A stretch of DNA of 64,000 nucleotides from Edaphobacter lichenicola (GTDB lineage: Bacteria > Acidobacteriota > Terriglobia > Terriglobales > Acidobacteriaceae): NCBI RefSeq assembly GCF_014201315.1, contig NZ_JACHDY010000003.1, positions 372,001 through 436,000 on the forward strand, written 5' to 3'. The translations under genes were made by a program, and so were the position numbers. Below the pieces are notes generated by a model. The model made no database searches, had not been told where the DNA came from, and worked only from the letters and a program-made list of their open reading frames with translations. Within the stretch, counting starts at the first letter, position 1; every line of letters starts with the position of its first letter. Of this stretch, positions 9,211 through 17,228 are shown piece after piece.

Positions 9211-12200
9211 CTAGAAGAGGATCTTCAAGGCGAATTCAACATTGAGAGGCTCGCCCGGCCCGATGGTGGGGTTGCCGAGATAGGGTCCAAGTGTGGAGCC
9301 GATTGCCCCGACCTGGCCAGTCGATGGAAAACCTACCGGTGCCAGATTCGTGGTGTTGAACAGGTTGTAGATATTTGCCTTGAACTGAGCTCTTACTCTT
9401 TCAGTGATCGCTGTCGTCTTGATGACAGAGAGGTCGAACGCCTTATAGCCGGGATTGTAGTTCTGTCCGCGGCGTGTTGGGGAGTAGGTTCCGGGCGCGG
9501 GGTCAACAAAGGCAGCGGGATTGAACCATTGAACCGAGCCGTTGACGATGGCGTGGGAGACGCCGGCTGTGGGATGAGCAATCACCTGTACCGCCCGGTC
9601 CGCAAACTCCCCGTTTCCACTGACATTCGAACTAGCAGTAACGGTGTAAGGTGTGCCGCCGTGGAAGGAGAATCCGGAGTTCAACTCCCAGCCGTGAGTG
9701 AGCCGCTCTGGCCCGCGGAAGGTTGGGATTGCGTAGTTGAAGTACCCTGTAAAAGTGTTGCGAACGTCGAAGTCGGAGTTTCCGTACTCTCCTTTTTCAT
9801 TGGTGGGGTCTTGCGGGACATAAGGCAGAGCGCCGGTCTCATAGTCGAGCGAATGCGACCAAGTGTAGGCCAACTGCGCGGTTAGACCGTGCCATCCCTG
9901 GAGGCGCAGGCTTGATTGAAGCGAGTGATATATGGAGCCGAGGTTGCTTCGGGCTGCGTCGATCACGCCGAATGCTGGAAACTGGGTGTTGTAGGGGCGG
10001 GTGAGCTGCTGGGGATTGACGCTGCAAGAACCTCCGGGAAGGACATCTGGGGGTGGGCAAGGGTTGTAGGCGCTTCCCAGAGCAGCGGCGTTGATGTCGA
10101 ACAAGCCCATAAGATGAGTTCCCTTTGAGCCAACGTACCCTATCTGGGCAATGACAGAGTTTGTGAGGCTGCGCTGAATATTCAGGTCAAATATCTGCAC
10201 ATTGGCGGGCTTGAAGTTCTTGTCAAAGGTGGAGATGGTGATGCTACCCGGCCCAGCATCGGCAAGGATGCTTGAGGGATTGAAGGCAGGAAAGATGTCA
10301 ACTCCTGACTGAACCACCTGGTTGAGCCCCTGTGCGTTCACGACCTGATCACTGCCTGCGGGATTCTGGCCTGGCCCGAAGACGGCGATGTTCTGCGCGC
10401 CGTTATTCTGCAAGATCGATTTCATATAGACCGAGTCGTAGTAAAAGCCGTAGCCACCGTGAAGGACCGTACTGCCGGTGCTATCCAGTTGATAGGCAAA
10501 CCCGAATCGCGGGCTTACACCGCTCCAAAATTTGGGATAGACGTTTGCCACGCCCTGCCCTGCGACTGAAAGACCGGTTGCGCTCGATGGGTCGAAGATC
10601 GAGAGGTTGGGATAGTCAGAGTGCACAGGACCTTCATAGTCGTAGCGCAAGCCGTAGTTGAAGTTGAAGCGTTTTGTGATTTGCCAGGCATCCTGAGCGT
10701 AGAGGGCAAACGTGTTCACGAAAACCTGTCGCTTCGGATTGCCCTGAACGATGCTCGAAGACGTTGGATTCAAGCATCCCGCCAGGAAGTCTGCAAGGAA
10801 AAAGACATTGGATGTCGTGTTCAGATTAGCTCCGGGAGCTACTCCAAGGTTCGTTGTAGCTAATGCAGAGCACGGTGTCTGCGCCACTCCGTCGACAAAG
10901 TTTGTCGCGTAGTTCCATGGGCCCTGAGAGCCGTCGAAGTAGATGGTTCCGCGCTGTCCAGTCTGATAGAAGTCGTCAACCTGAGCTTGGCGGATCTCAC
11001 CGCCGAAATGGAGCTGATGCGCCCCTTTGGTCCAGGTTAAATCGTCGTCAAGGTGGCCGGTGATGTCATTCCTTCCCGAAGGCGCAGTGACACCGGTCGG
11101 ATCGAATCCGGTGTTGCCAGCGGAAAGGCCATTACTGCTGCTGGTGGGACCGATGACCAAGTGGGGGGAGCCCGGCAGAGCCGGATCGGTGACACCTGTG
11201 TTGAAGCCGAGGCCGATGGGATCGAACCCTGTATCGGCATCGCCAAACACCTGGTTGAAATAGCTGACTCCCACAGCGAGCTGATTGGCCATTGAAGTGG
11301 TAATAATGCGGTTGTAGATCAAAGAGTAGTTTTGAACGTGGATGGGTGCGTTCTCGAAGTACGGTGTCAGGTCGGAGGAGGTTGGCGCGGTCTGCGTGCC
11401 TTGACCCACGTACCACCTGGCGGAGAGATGGTCTTTGTCGGAGAGCTTGTAATCCACCTTGATAACGCCGTTGAAACTATGCCCGGTAAGATTGCCTGAG
11501 GCCTGGTAGTTTTCCGGATTGGCAGGTCCGGTGAGTGCAGCGGCTGGCCAGAGGCCCCGGAGAGTGTCGTTTCCATTGAGCAAATTTACCGACACGGTGT
11601 TATGGGGTACGCCGTAATAATCGAGGAGTGCATATGCAGCGCTCTGATAGGCAGCCGATGGTTCGGTGGCGTGATTTTCAGCGCCGATCAAAAAGTTCTG
11701 ATGTTCACCGGACAGGAAGAAGAAGAACTTGTCCCTGAGAATCGGGCCGCCAACTGAGAAGCCGTAGTTTTGATTCCGCGATGCAGCCTTGCTGGTTAAG
11801 AAGGGATTCTGCCGCTCAAAGAACTCGTTATGGTTGAAGTAGTAGGCCGTGCCATGAAGCTGGTTGGTGCCGGATTTGATGGTGAGGTTTGCTGTTCCGC
11901 CCGGATTGCGCCCAAGCTCGGTCGCGCCCGTGGTCACAAAGGAGAAGTTTTCAATTGCATCGATGGGAAAGATCACGCCCGCTATCGCAGAGACTCCGCC
12001 CTGGTTGACTGCGGGAATGTTCCACCAAAGATCGTTGTTGTCCGTGCCTTCGATCTGCCAATTTACCGCGTTGGACCTGGTTCCGTTCACACTGGCATAG
12101 AGTGCACCGCCGCCAGTGGACAATCCAGCAAATCCTGTGGTTTGAGCGAGCATTTGCGTAAAGTCGCGCCCGCTATTGGGCAGATTCTGCACAACCGTTT

Positions 12201-12642
12201 CCGGAAGAACTGTAGCCTGCACATCCGTCTCAGTATCGAGCGCCAATGCGGCAGCTGTCACCTCCACAGTCTGGCCAGTTGAAGAGAGGGTTAGCTTCGC
12301 GGAGAGCGTGTAACTCGGGCCGGCAACGACCTGCACCTTGTCGTACTTCGCGGTCGCGAAACCGGCAGAACTGATGGTGACTGTGTAGCTGCCCAAAGGC
12401 AGATTCGAAAAGTTGAATTCGCCCGAGCTTGAGGACACGGTGTTGTAGGTAAGACTCGTAGCTGTGTCTACGGCAGACACAGCTGCACCGACGACGGCCG
12501 CGTCGGTGGAGTCAGTGACGGCGCCTCCAATGCCACCGCGGTAGATCTGGGCGTTGAGCGAAGGCAGGGATGTGATGGTGAGGAAGATGACGGCGAGGCT
12601 GTAGAGAACAGCCTGCAGGAGACGTGTTCGTAGTCGTTTCAT
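9211..12642 (-). CDS. Oar-like TonB-dependent outer-membrane receptor
   Basis: A 1143-residue receptor of the same family as 5413-8436, on the opposite strand. It has a signal peptide (residues 1-32, ending SLNAQ), a CarboxypepD_reg domain (IYRGGIGGAVTDSTDAAVVG to about residue 110) and a plug (DVQATVLPETVVQNLPNSGR, then a DFTQMLAQTTGF segment). The barrel ends in LNVEFALKILF with the aromatic terminus. Residues such as INAAALGSAYNPCPPPDVLP and DPTNEKGEYGNSDFDVRNTF are typical barrel-loop and strand words of this group. ATG at 12642 is preceded by GGAGG at a good distance; an ATG at 12663 lacks this. The two receptors are convergent and only moderately similar, so they are not a recent duplication. 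The ligand is unknown. Confidence 0.93.
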   Translation of the reverse strand: MKRLRTRLLQAVLYSLAVIFLTITSLPSLNAQIYRGGIGGAVTDSTDAAVVGAAVSAVDTATSLTYNTVSSSSGEFNFSNLPLGSYTVTISSAGFATAKYDKVQVVAGPSYTLSAKLTLSSTGQTVEVTAAALALDTETDVQATVLPETVVQNLPNSGRDFTQMLAQTTGFAGLSTGGGALYASVNGTRSNAVNWQIEGTDNNDLWWNIPAVNQGGVSAIAGVIFPIDAIENFSFVTTGATELGRNPGGTANLTIKSGTNQLHGTAYYFNHNEFFERQNPFLTSKAASRNQNYGFSVGGPILRDKFFFFLSGEHQNFLIGAENHATEPSAAYQSAAYALLDYYGVPHNTVSVNLLNGNDTLRGLWPAAALTGPANPENYQASGNLTGHSFNGVIKVDYKLSDKDHLSARWYVGQGTQTAPTSSDLTPYFENAPIHVQNYSLIYNRIITTSMANQLAVGVSYFNQVFGDADTGFDPIGLGFNTGVTDPALPGSPHLVIGPTSSSNGLSAGNTGFDPTGVTAPSGRNDITGHLDDDLTWTKGAHQLHFGGEIRQAQVDDFYQTGQRGTIYFDGSQGPWNYATNFVDGVAQTPCSALATTNLGVAPGANLNTTSNVFFLADFLAGCLNPTSSSIVQGNPKRQVFVNTFALYAQDAWQITKRFNFNYGLRYDYEGPVHSDYPNLSIFDPSSATGLSVAGQGVANVYPKFWSGVSPRFGFAYQLDSTGSTVLHGGYGFYYDSVYMKSILQNNGAQNIAVFGPGQNPAGSDQVVNAQGLNQVVQSGVDIFPAFNPSSILADAGPGSITISTFDKNFKPANVQIFDLNIQRSLTNSVIAQIGYVGSKGTHLMGLFDINAAALGSAYNPCPPPDVLPGGSCSVNPQQLTRPYNTQFPAFGVIDAARSNLGSIYHSLQSSLRLQGWHGLTAQLAYTWSHSLDYETGALPYVPQDPTNEKGEYGNSDFDVRNTFTGYFNYAIPTFRGPERLTHGWELNSGFSFHGGTPYTVTASSNVSGNGEFADRAVQVIAHPTAGVSHAIVNGSVQWFNPAAFVDPAPGTYSPTRRGQNYNPGYKAFDLSVIKTTAITERVRAQFKANIYNLFNTTNLAPVGFPSTGQVGAIGSTLGPYLGNPTIGPGEPLNVEFALKILF

Positions 12643-13006
12643 ATGACCTCCAAAGGAAAGCAAAGGATTCGCTGGTCGCCTTGAAGGGTTTTTTATACTG
12701 AACGAAAAAGAAGCCAGCTTCGTGGCGGTAGCTGCGGTGCTTCAATGTATTCCAAAAACCGAACGGCTAATAGAAGTGTGGCGCATCTAAAGAAAGATAA
12801 GGCGATAAACCTAATCGTCCTCTGCAAACATTGCAACATTATTTTGGAAGTATCACGGAAACCTCAAAAAACGATTGCTGCGTACGTGAAGGGTTCCGGC
12901 CTACGAACTCATGCATTTTCAAGAGGATAGAAGGGGCTGCTTCCGGATTCGAAGAAGACTTCAGCCTGAATGGGCGGTGCCTTCGCGCGGTAGGGTCGGT
13001 GCGTAG
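12643..13006. other. Intergenic stretch, no gene seen
   Basis: About 360 bases between the receptor and the DUF1569-like remnant contain no supported gene. The receptor promoter must lie in the first part, which includes an A+T-rich patch around 12690-12850, but no single promoter can be singled out. Confidence 0.4.
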
Positions 13007-13456
13007 GACAACACCCCGTTCCACCGTGTTAGCGCTTTCTTCACCGAAGAAAAACGCGACGAATTTCAGAGTAGAGTTGCGCGGGTCAAACCAACGAATC
13101 CACGGCAATGGGGAACGATGACCGTCGCGCAGATGCTGCATCACCTTAATTTGTCCTGTGGCGGCTCGCTTGGTTTTTATGATCTTCCCGACGAGAGCTA
13201 CCTAGTATCTCGCACAGTGTTTCGATGGATTCTCGTAGATTGGTTTCCAGAGCAACCATTTGGGTTGAGCCTGCCGAAGCGATTCAAGATCCCACCCGGC
13301 GCAACGTTTGACTTCGATTTCGAAAAGGCGCAACTGCTCAAACTTCTGGACATTGCTTGGAATGCAAGACGACCGAGCGATTGGCAGCCCCACCCGATCT
13401 CGATTCAGTTCTCACAGGGAAAGCCGGTTGCCGTTGGATCTTCGCTGAAGAGCTGA
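13007..13456 (+). pseudogene. DUF1569-like gene lacking a start codon
   Basis: The open frame from 13007 to the stop at 13456 reads EEKRDEFQSRVARVKPTNPR, then QWGTMTVAQMLHHLNLSCGG, and runs on to a plausible C-terminus. This is the DUF1569 pattern, related to the intact gene at 2837-3289. Family members begin roughly 15-20 residues before the WG.M motif, but between the upstream TAG at 13004 and that motif there is no ATG, GTG or TTG. The first ATG (13118) lies inside the conserved WGTMT motif and would remove the first helix. Either the start was lost, making this a pseudogene, or a frameshift separates it from its start. The body is otherwise uninterrupted, so decay must be recent. Confidence 0.6.
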
Positions 13457-13494
13457 ACTAAAAGCGGACGACATGATTTGATCGTCTTAAACTA

Positions 13495-14085
13495 TTACTC
13501 TTCTGAGTGCTCCGAGGTGGGATTCTTCAGAAGGTCTCCCACCGACTTCAGGATTTCGTGTGAAATCGTCTCATCCGATACGGCGCGGGCCAGCGACATC
13601 GCTCCGACGAGGGCGCTGAAAGTCAAGATCGCTCTCGATCTTGCCGCGCGCTTGTCCTTGCCTGGCAGCAACCCGGCAATCAACTCAAGGTCATTCCTGA
13701 CTTGTTGAGAGGTAAGCGCGCGAGTTCGCTCATCGCTGCGAGCGATCTCCGGCGCAAGTGCGCTGAAGGCACAGCCCGTACCTGGATTCTTGCGGTGCAC
13801 ATCGCTCAGGTAGTCGTCGATCAGCTTCGCAAAGGAAAGCGACTGCCCGCTGGATTCAGCAGCTTCCTTTTGGCGCTGCCAGACACCGAATGCATCGCTG
13901 ACTGCCTCGGCCACCAGTTCGTCACGCGAGTCGAAGTGCTTGTAGAAGCCTCCCACCGTCAAGCCGGCTTCCTTCATCAACTCCGCAATTCCGAATCCTG
14001 CAAGGCCCTTTTCGCGGAATCTCTTTGAGGCAATGGCAACGATGCGCTTGTGAGTTTTCTCCTTTTGGGCCTGGGAATAGCCCAT
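13495..14085 (-). CDS. TetR-family transcriptional repressor
   Basis: A 196-residue TetR-type regulator. The N-terminal DNA-binding domain is clear: THKRIVAIASKRFREKGLAG, then FGIAELMKEAGLTVGGFYKHFDSRDELVAEAV (helix-turn-helix at about 30-55). The C-terminal ligand domain is variable, as usual. ATG at 14085 is set by GGAGGAGG nine bases upstream and by the family's normal start; a frame extending to 14295 crosses the promoter region and is not real. The gene is divergent from the oxidoreductase at 14297. Two matching palindromes in the shared region (14121-14138 and 14147-14164) make it very likely that this protein represses both itself and the oxidoreductase. The inducer may be an electrophile or quinone handled by the reductase; that is inference. 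Confidence 0.92.
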   Translation of the reverse strand: MGYSQAQKEKTHKRIVAIASKRFREKGLAGFGIAELMKEAGLTVGGFYKHFDSRDELVAEAVSDAFGVWQRQKEAAESSGQSLSFAKLIDDYLSDVHRKNPGTGCAFSALAPEIARSDERTRALTSQQVRNDLELIAGLLPGKDKRAARSRAILTFSALVGAMSLARAVSDETISHEILKSVGDLLKNPTSEHSEE

Positions 14086-14120
14086 ATGAACCTCCTCCAA
14101 AATAATCTGCGACCAAATCA

Positions 14121-14138
14121 GGATTACGAATCTAATCC
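14121..14138. promoter_or_regulatory. Predicted TetR operator O1
   Basis: GGATTACGAATCTAATCC has 6-bp inverted arms GGATTA and TAATCC around 6 bases. It lies 36 bases upstream of the tetR ATG and has the same arms and spacing as O2. Confidence 0.7.
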
Positions 14139-14146
14139 TGCAATGA

Positions 14147-14164
14147 GGATTATAACGATAATCC
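14147..14164. promoter_or_regulatory. Predicted TetR operator O2
   Basis: GGATTATAACGATAATCC is a second copy of GGATTA-N6-TAATCC (arms extend to 7 bp here). Its centre is 26 bp from that of O1, between the divergent tetR and oxidoreductase genes. Confidence 0.7.
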
Positions 14165-14296
14165 ACGGTGCTCGACGAAGGCCAAGGGCTCAACCAATTC
14201 GCGACCTTCTGGTGGTCTCGATCGACGTTAACAATTTCCGGGTTGTGCCCTAGCGGGCGCAGACCCAGAAGTGACTTGGGAAAAGGGAGAACCAAT

Positions 14297-15268
14297 ATGC
14301 GTGCAATGAGAGCGGAGCAATTTAGTGGCTATGAAGCGTTGAAGCTCGTCGAGCTTCCCAAACCTGCGGCCACAGACGGGAAAGTATTGGTGCGAATCAC
14401 GGCGGCTGGCGTCACGCCGCTCGACCATACAATTCTCTTCGGTAATTTTCACATCCCGGAGCAGCCGCTAGTCCTGGGCAACGAAGGAGCGGGCGTCGTG
14501 GAGGAGGGAGGCGGAGCGGACTTTCCCGCGGGCTCACGCGTGATGTTCTGGGGCGCGTATGGCGCTTTGGAGGACGGAACCTACCGTGAGTGGATTGCCG
14601 TCCGAAAGGAAGATCTTTGTCTGATACCTGATGGTGTCGACGATATAAGCGCCGCAGGCATTCCAGTCGCGTATCTCACCGCGCAAGTGGCTCTTACCGT
14701 CGCCGGTTTTCGTCCCGGTAAAACCGTGCTGGCACCGGCGATCGGGGGATCAGTCGGCAACGCGGTGACGCAATTGGCGCGCGCTCTGGGAGCAAAACAC
14801 GCCATATCGAGCACGACCAACCATGCGAAATCCGAGCAAGCGAAGGCGCTCGGATTCGATGAAGTCATCGATACTTCCTTGGAGAAGTTAGGTGACGGCG
14901 TGCGTCGTATCACCGACGGCTACGGCGCAGATATTGTGATCGATGGGATCGGCGGTGAAGTCTTGAGCGAGGCGCTCAAAGCGCTCGCGTTGGGAGGAAG
15001 CCTCACAACACTGGGATATTCCGCAAGCCGTAAGACAACCATTGACGTGACAGATCTCATCGTGCCGCAAGCCAGCATCCGGAGTCTCAATATGTTTCGT
15101 CAGCCGCAGGCGACCGTTACGGACGCGTGGAACGCAATTGTGTCTCTCCTTCAATCCGGTGCGATCAAACCGATCGTGGCGAAGACGTTCCCTCTGGCCG
15201 AAGCGGCTGAGGCTCTGCGCTATCTCGTTGAGGGCCGCCCCTTCGGTAGGGTAGTTCTTACAGTCTGA
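14297..15268 (+). CDS. Zinc-independent MDR oxidoreductase, quinone reductase-like
   Basis: A 323-residue medium-chain dehydrogenase/reductase. The N-terminal GroES-like domain (VLVRITAAGVTPLDHTILFG, then GNEGAGVVEE) lacks the catalytic Cys and the four-Cys structural zinc site, which places it with quinone-oxidoreductase/enoyl-reductase types. The cofactor domain has GGSVGNAVTQLARALGAKH, the NADPH-binding turn, and later DIVIDGIGGEVLSEAL. ATG at 14297 follows AAAAGGGAGA; another ATG at 14306 is possible. It is divergent from a TetR gene with twin operators between them, so it is probably induced by a small electrophile. The substrate cannot be deduced. Confidence 0.88.
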   Translation: MRAMRAEQFSGYEALKLVELPKPAATDGKVLVRITAAGVTPLDHTILFGNFHIPEQPLVLGNEGAGVVEEGGGADFPAGSRVMFWGAYGALEDGTYREWIAVRKEDLCLIPDGVDDISAAGIPVAYLTAQVALTVAGFRPGKTVLAPAIGGSVGNAVTQLARALGAKHAISSTTNHAKSEQAKALGFDEVIDTSLEKLGDGVRRITDGYGADIVIDGIGGEVLSEALKALALGGSLTTLGYSASRKTTIDVTDLIVPQASIRSLNMFRQPQATVTDAWNAIVSLLQSGAIKPIVAKTFPLAEAAEALRYLVEGRPFGRVVLTV

Positions 15269-15322
15269 CGACAATTGATAGGGGGAAACATAACAGGTAT
15301 CCCGCTCTGCAATCAGCGAAGG

Positions 15323-15352
15323 GTTCGCACTACGCGCAGGCGTGGTGCGAAC
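15323..15352 (+). other. Strong intergenic hairpin
   Basis: Arms GTTCGCACTACGC and GCGTGGTGCGAAC pair over 13 bp (one G-U pair) around the tetraloop GCAG. It lies between the oxidoreductase and the membrane-protein gene. No T-run follows, so it is not a classical terminator; it could stabilise an mRNA end, attenuate, or be a protein-binding palindrome. Confidence 0.6.
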
Positions 15353-15410
15353 ACAAGTTGTCAAATCAACCCAACTACGCTCGGACGAGCTTACTCAGAG
15401 AGAGGAATCA

Positions 15411-15812
15411 ATGACAACAATAAACGCGATTCGGCTGGCTTCTCTGGTCACGGAAATCAATGTCCTGGTCGCGAGTGGCTTTTCTATCGCGGCGATCATC
15501 CGTCCGCAATACCTGGTCCCTGCCGAATCCGTTCCAACGGAGGCGTCGTTGCTATTGGCGATGTACGCGGCGGCGCGCACAATTCCTCTGGCTTTGTTCG
15601 CATTGGGGGCGATCTACAAGCAGGCGACGCCTGCGTTGCTGATCCTGGGTGCGCTCGCCGGCGCCATGCAATTGCTGGATGCCGGAATCGGTCTGTTTGA
15701 GCATGATCTTGGGAGATGCGCTGGGCCGCTCTTTATCGCCGTCCTCCAATTCTTCGTGGTGTATCTGCTTCACAGATCCGTGCGGATCACGCCGCAAGCC
15801 AAGCGCGGATAA
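15411..15812 (+). CDS. Small four-helix integral membrane protein
   Basis: A 133-residue protein with about four hydrophobic segments: IRLASLVTEINVLVASGFSI, AAARTIPLALFALGAIY, PALLILGALAGAMQLLDAGI and GPLFIAVLQFFVVYLL. It resembles small uncharacterised membrane proteins often found next to TetR-controlled oxidoreductases, but I do not recognise a named family. ATG at 15411 follows GAGAGAGG. It lies 140 bases after the oxidoreductase on the same strand, with a strong hairpin between, so co-transcription is possible but not certain. Confidence 0.7.
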   Translation: MTTINAIRLASLVTEINVLVASGFSIAAIIRPQYLVPAESVPTEASLLLAMYAAARTIPLALFALGAIYKQATPALLILGALAGAMQLLDAGIGLFEHDLGRCAGPLFIAVLQFFVVYLLHRSVRITPQAKRG

Positions 15813-15869
15813 ACGCACGCTACGGCCCGGCACTTCCAAGTTCGCCCCAGTTGCGCGGTGAAGCTGATG

Positions 15870-16033
15870 CAGCGCATCACTCGACCGTGATCAGCCATGC
15901 CTGGGCGAGTGGAGCGTGCGCCGGTGGTTGTAGCGTTCGATGAACGCTCGATCTGGCGTTCGAGGTCGCCGGGTATGAAGTAGTTCTCCAGCAGCACGCG
16001 GTTCTTCAGTGTCTGGTGCCAGCGTCGTTGCAT
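15870..16033 (-). pseudogene. IS3-type integrase (transposase OrfB) C-terminal fragment
   Basis: On the minus strand, QRRWHQTLKNRVLLENYFIP and GDLERQIER are followed, after a missing base near 15952, by FIERYNHRR. Together these are the C-terminal part of an rve/IS3-type integrase (the 'leR.Ie.fv.hYNhrRyHesL' region). The frameshift and the loss of everything upstream show that it is dead. No terminal inverted repeats were found. Confidence 0.6.
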
Positions 16034-16317
16034 TGGGTTCGATGCGGCGAGGGTACCTTCTCATGCGTCTGGCCGAGGATTAAGGCGGCGCTTGCTAAGG
16101 AGGATGAGTTCATTTCCAAGGCTGCGCAAGCGGAGAGAAACCAAACACGACCGTCTATCGCTATCCAGGTCAGAATCATGACTTCTCTCGGCATAATGGA
16201 ACACACACTACAACGCCGCTGCGGCAGCCCTTGCCAACGGGACGGACACGGGAGTTCCTGCATCAATATCTATGGTGACCTTCGGTCGCCGTAGATGCAT
16301 TTCACCGTCTGGAGCAA

Positions 16318-16425
16318 GTGACCTTCTCAGTCAGCAAGCGAGGCGACATGTACCTGCGCAAGATCCTCATCCATGGCACACGAGCGGCCGTCGTGCGCAT
16401 CAAGCGAGACCGGGCACCCATCTGA
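16318..16425 (+). pseudogene. IS110-family transposase C-terminal fragment
   Basis: The frame VTFSVSKRGDMYLRKILIHG, then TRAAVVRIKRDRAPI and a stop, is the end of the transposase_20 domain of IS110 elements (the 'iSKrGd.yLR.lLihGAra' motif with its nucleophile-proximal region). Only about 35 residues remain. It sits 300 bases from the IS3 fragment; the sequence in between is not recognisable. Both remnants show that insertion sequences have landed here repeatedly. Confidence 0.65.
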
Positions 16426-16506
16426 GCCTGTCTCGATGCATTCGATTCAAGAGCTTCCCCTTGCTGTCGCGCTGCGGACCATACATTCACGGGACGAATC
16501 GTTCGA

Positions 16507-17061
16507 TTAAAGACTGCGAAGGGCCGTCATGAAGTTTTCGATCTTGCGGGTCGACGACGCTTTGCCGGATTTGAGGTTGCGCTCAATGCACAACCCAGAA
16601 AAAAAGGACAGGACCATCTCCGCAATTGCGGAAGGAGCCATCTTGGGTTTTTCGACTTCGATATTCATGGCGAGGAGGCGCTGCACTAGCGCCAGATTGT
16701 CGTTCACGACCCCATACGCCTCATTCGGAAGGATAGCCAGCTCTCGCATGGAGTTGATAGAAAAGCACCCCTGCTGTTCCCCCTTGTTGAGAGGCCCGTT
16801 CTTGAGAAAACTTTCGACATTATTCCAGCCGAGAGGCTCCTTAGTGAGAAGCCCCCTCTTTCCCTGGCTCTCAATGTAGTACCGAAGGCACGCCACAAAA
16901 AGATCTTCCTTGTTTCGGAACTCCGTATACAGCCCTGACTTGTTCACGCCTGTGGCTCGTTCCAGGTCCTGCAGGCTTGTGTCCGCGAACCCGTGCTTCC
17001 AGAAGACAGGCATTGCCCTCTGCAGCACTTCCTCTCGGCTAAAGTTCTTCGGACGCCCCAT
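16507..17061 (-). CDS. TetR-family transcriptional repressor
   Basis: A 184-residue TetR regulator beginning MGRPKNFSREEVLQRAMPVF, with helix-turn-helix TSLQDLERATGVNKSGLYTEF at about residues 28-48. The C-terminal domain has the CFSINSMRELA and MVLSFFSGLCIERN segments of the TetR_C_6-type group that often guards short-chain dehydrogenases. It is divergent from the SDR operon at 17229. Two near-identical palindromes (17080-17095 and 17134-17149) lie between them, so it most likely represses itself and the SDR genes. The ligand is unknown. Confidence 0.92.
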   Translation of the reverse strand: MGRPKNFSREEVLQRAMPVFWKHGFADTSLQDLERATGVNKSGLYTEFRNKEDLFVACLRYYIESQGKRGLLTKEPLGWNNVESFLKNGPLNKGEQQGCFSINSMRELAILPNEAYGVVNDNLALVQRLLAMNIEVEKPKMAPSAIAEMVLSFFSGLCIERNLKSGKASSTRKIENFMTALRSL

Positions 17062-17079
17062 CTATATATTATCCGATAA

Positions 17080-17095
17080 AGAACCAAATAGTTCA
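17080..17095. promoter_or_regulatory. Predicted TetR operator, proximal to tetR
   Basis: AGAACCAAATAGTTCA carries the inverted arms GAAC and GTTC with a 6-base centre. It is 19 bases upstream of the tetR start and matches the site at 17134. Confidence 0.6.
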
Positions 17096-17133
17096 ATATC
17101 TCTGCATCCTCGGAGCATCTCCGTCATCAGTAT

Positions 17134-17149
17134 AGAACTGAGTGGTTCA
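17134..17149. promoter_or_regulatory. Predicted TetR operator, proximal to SDR operon
   Basis: AGAACTGAGTGGTTCA shares the pattern AGAACYRARTRGTTCA with the site at 17080. The two are 54 bases apart, and this one is 80 bases before the SDR start codon. Confidence 0.6.
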
Positions 17150-17228
17150 CAATCTTCTGATCGGGCAGTGTCGTAGTCAGTTGAATCAGTGGCGTGGTGA
17201 ATCTTTCCTCGGAAAGCAAAGGAGATCT

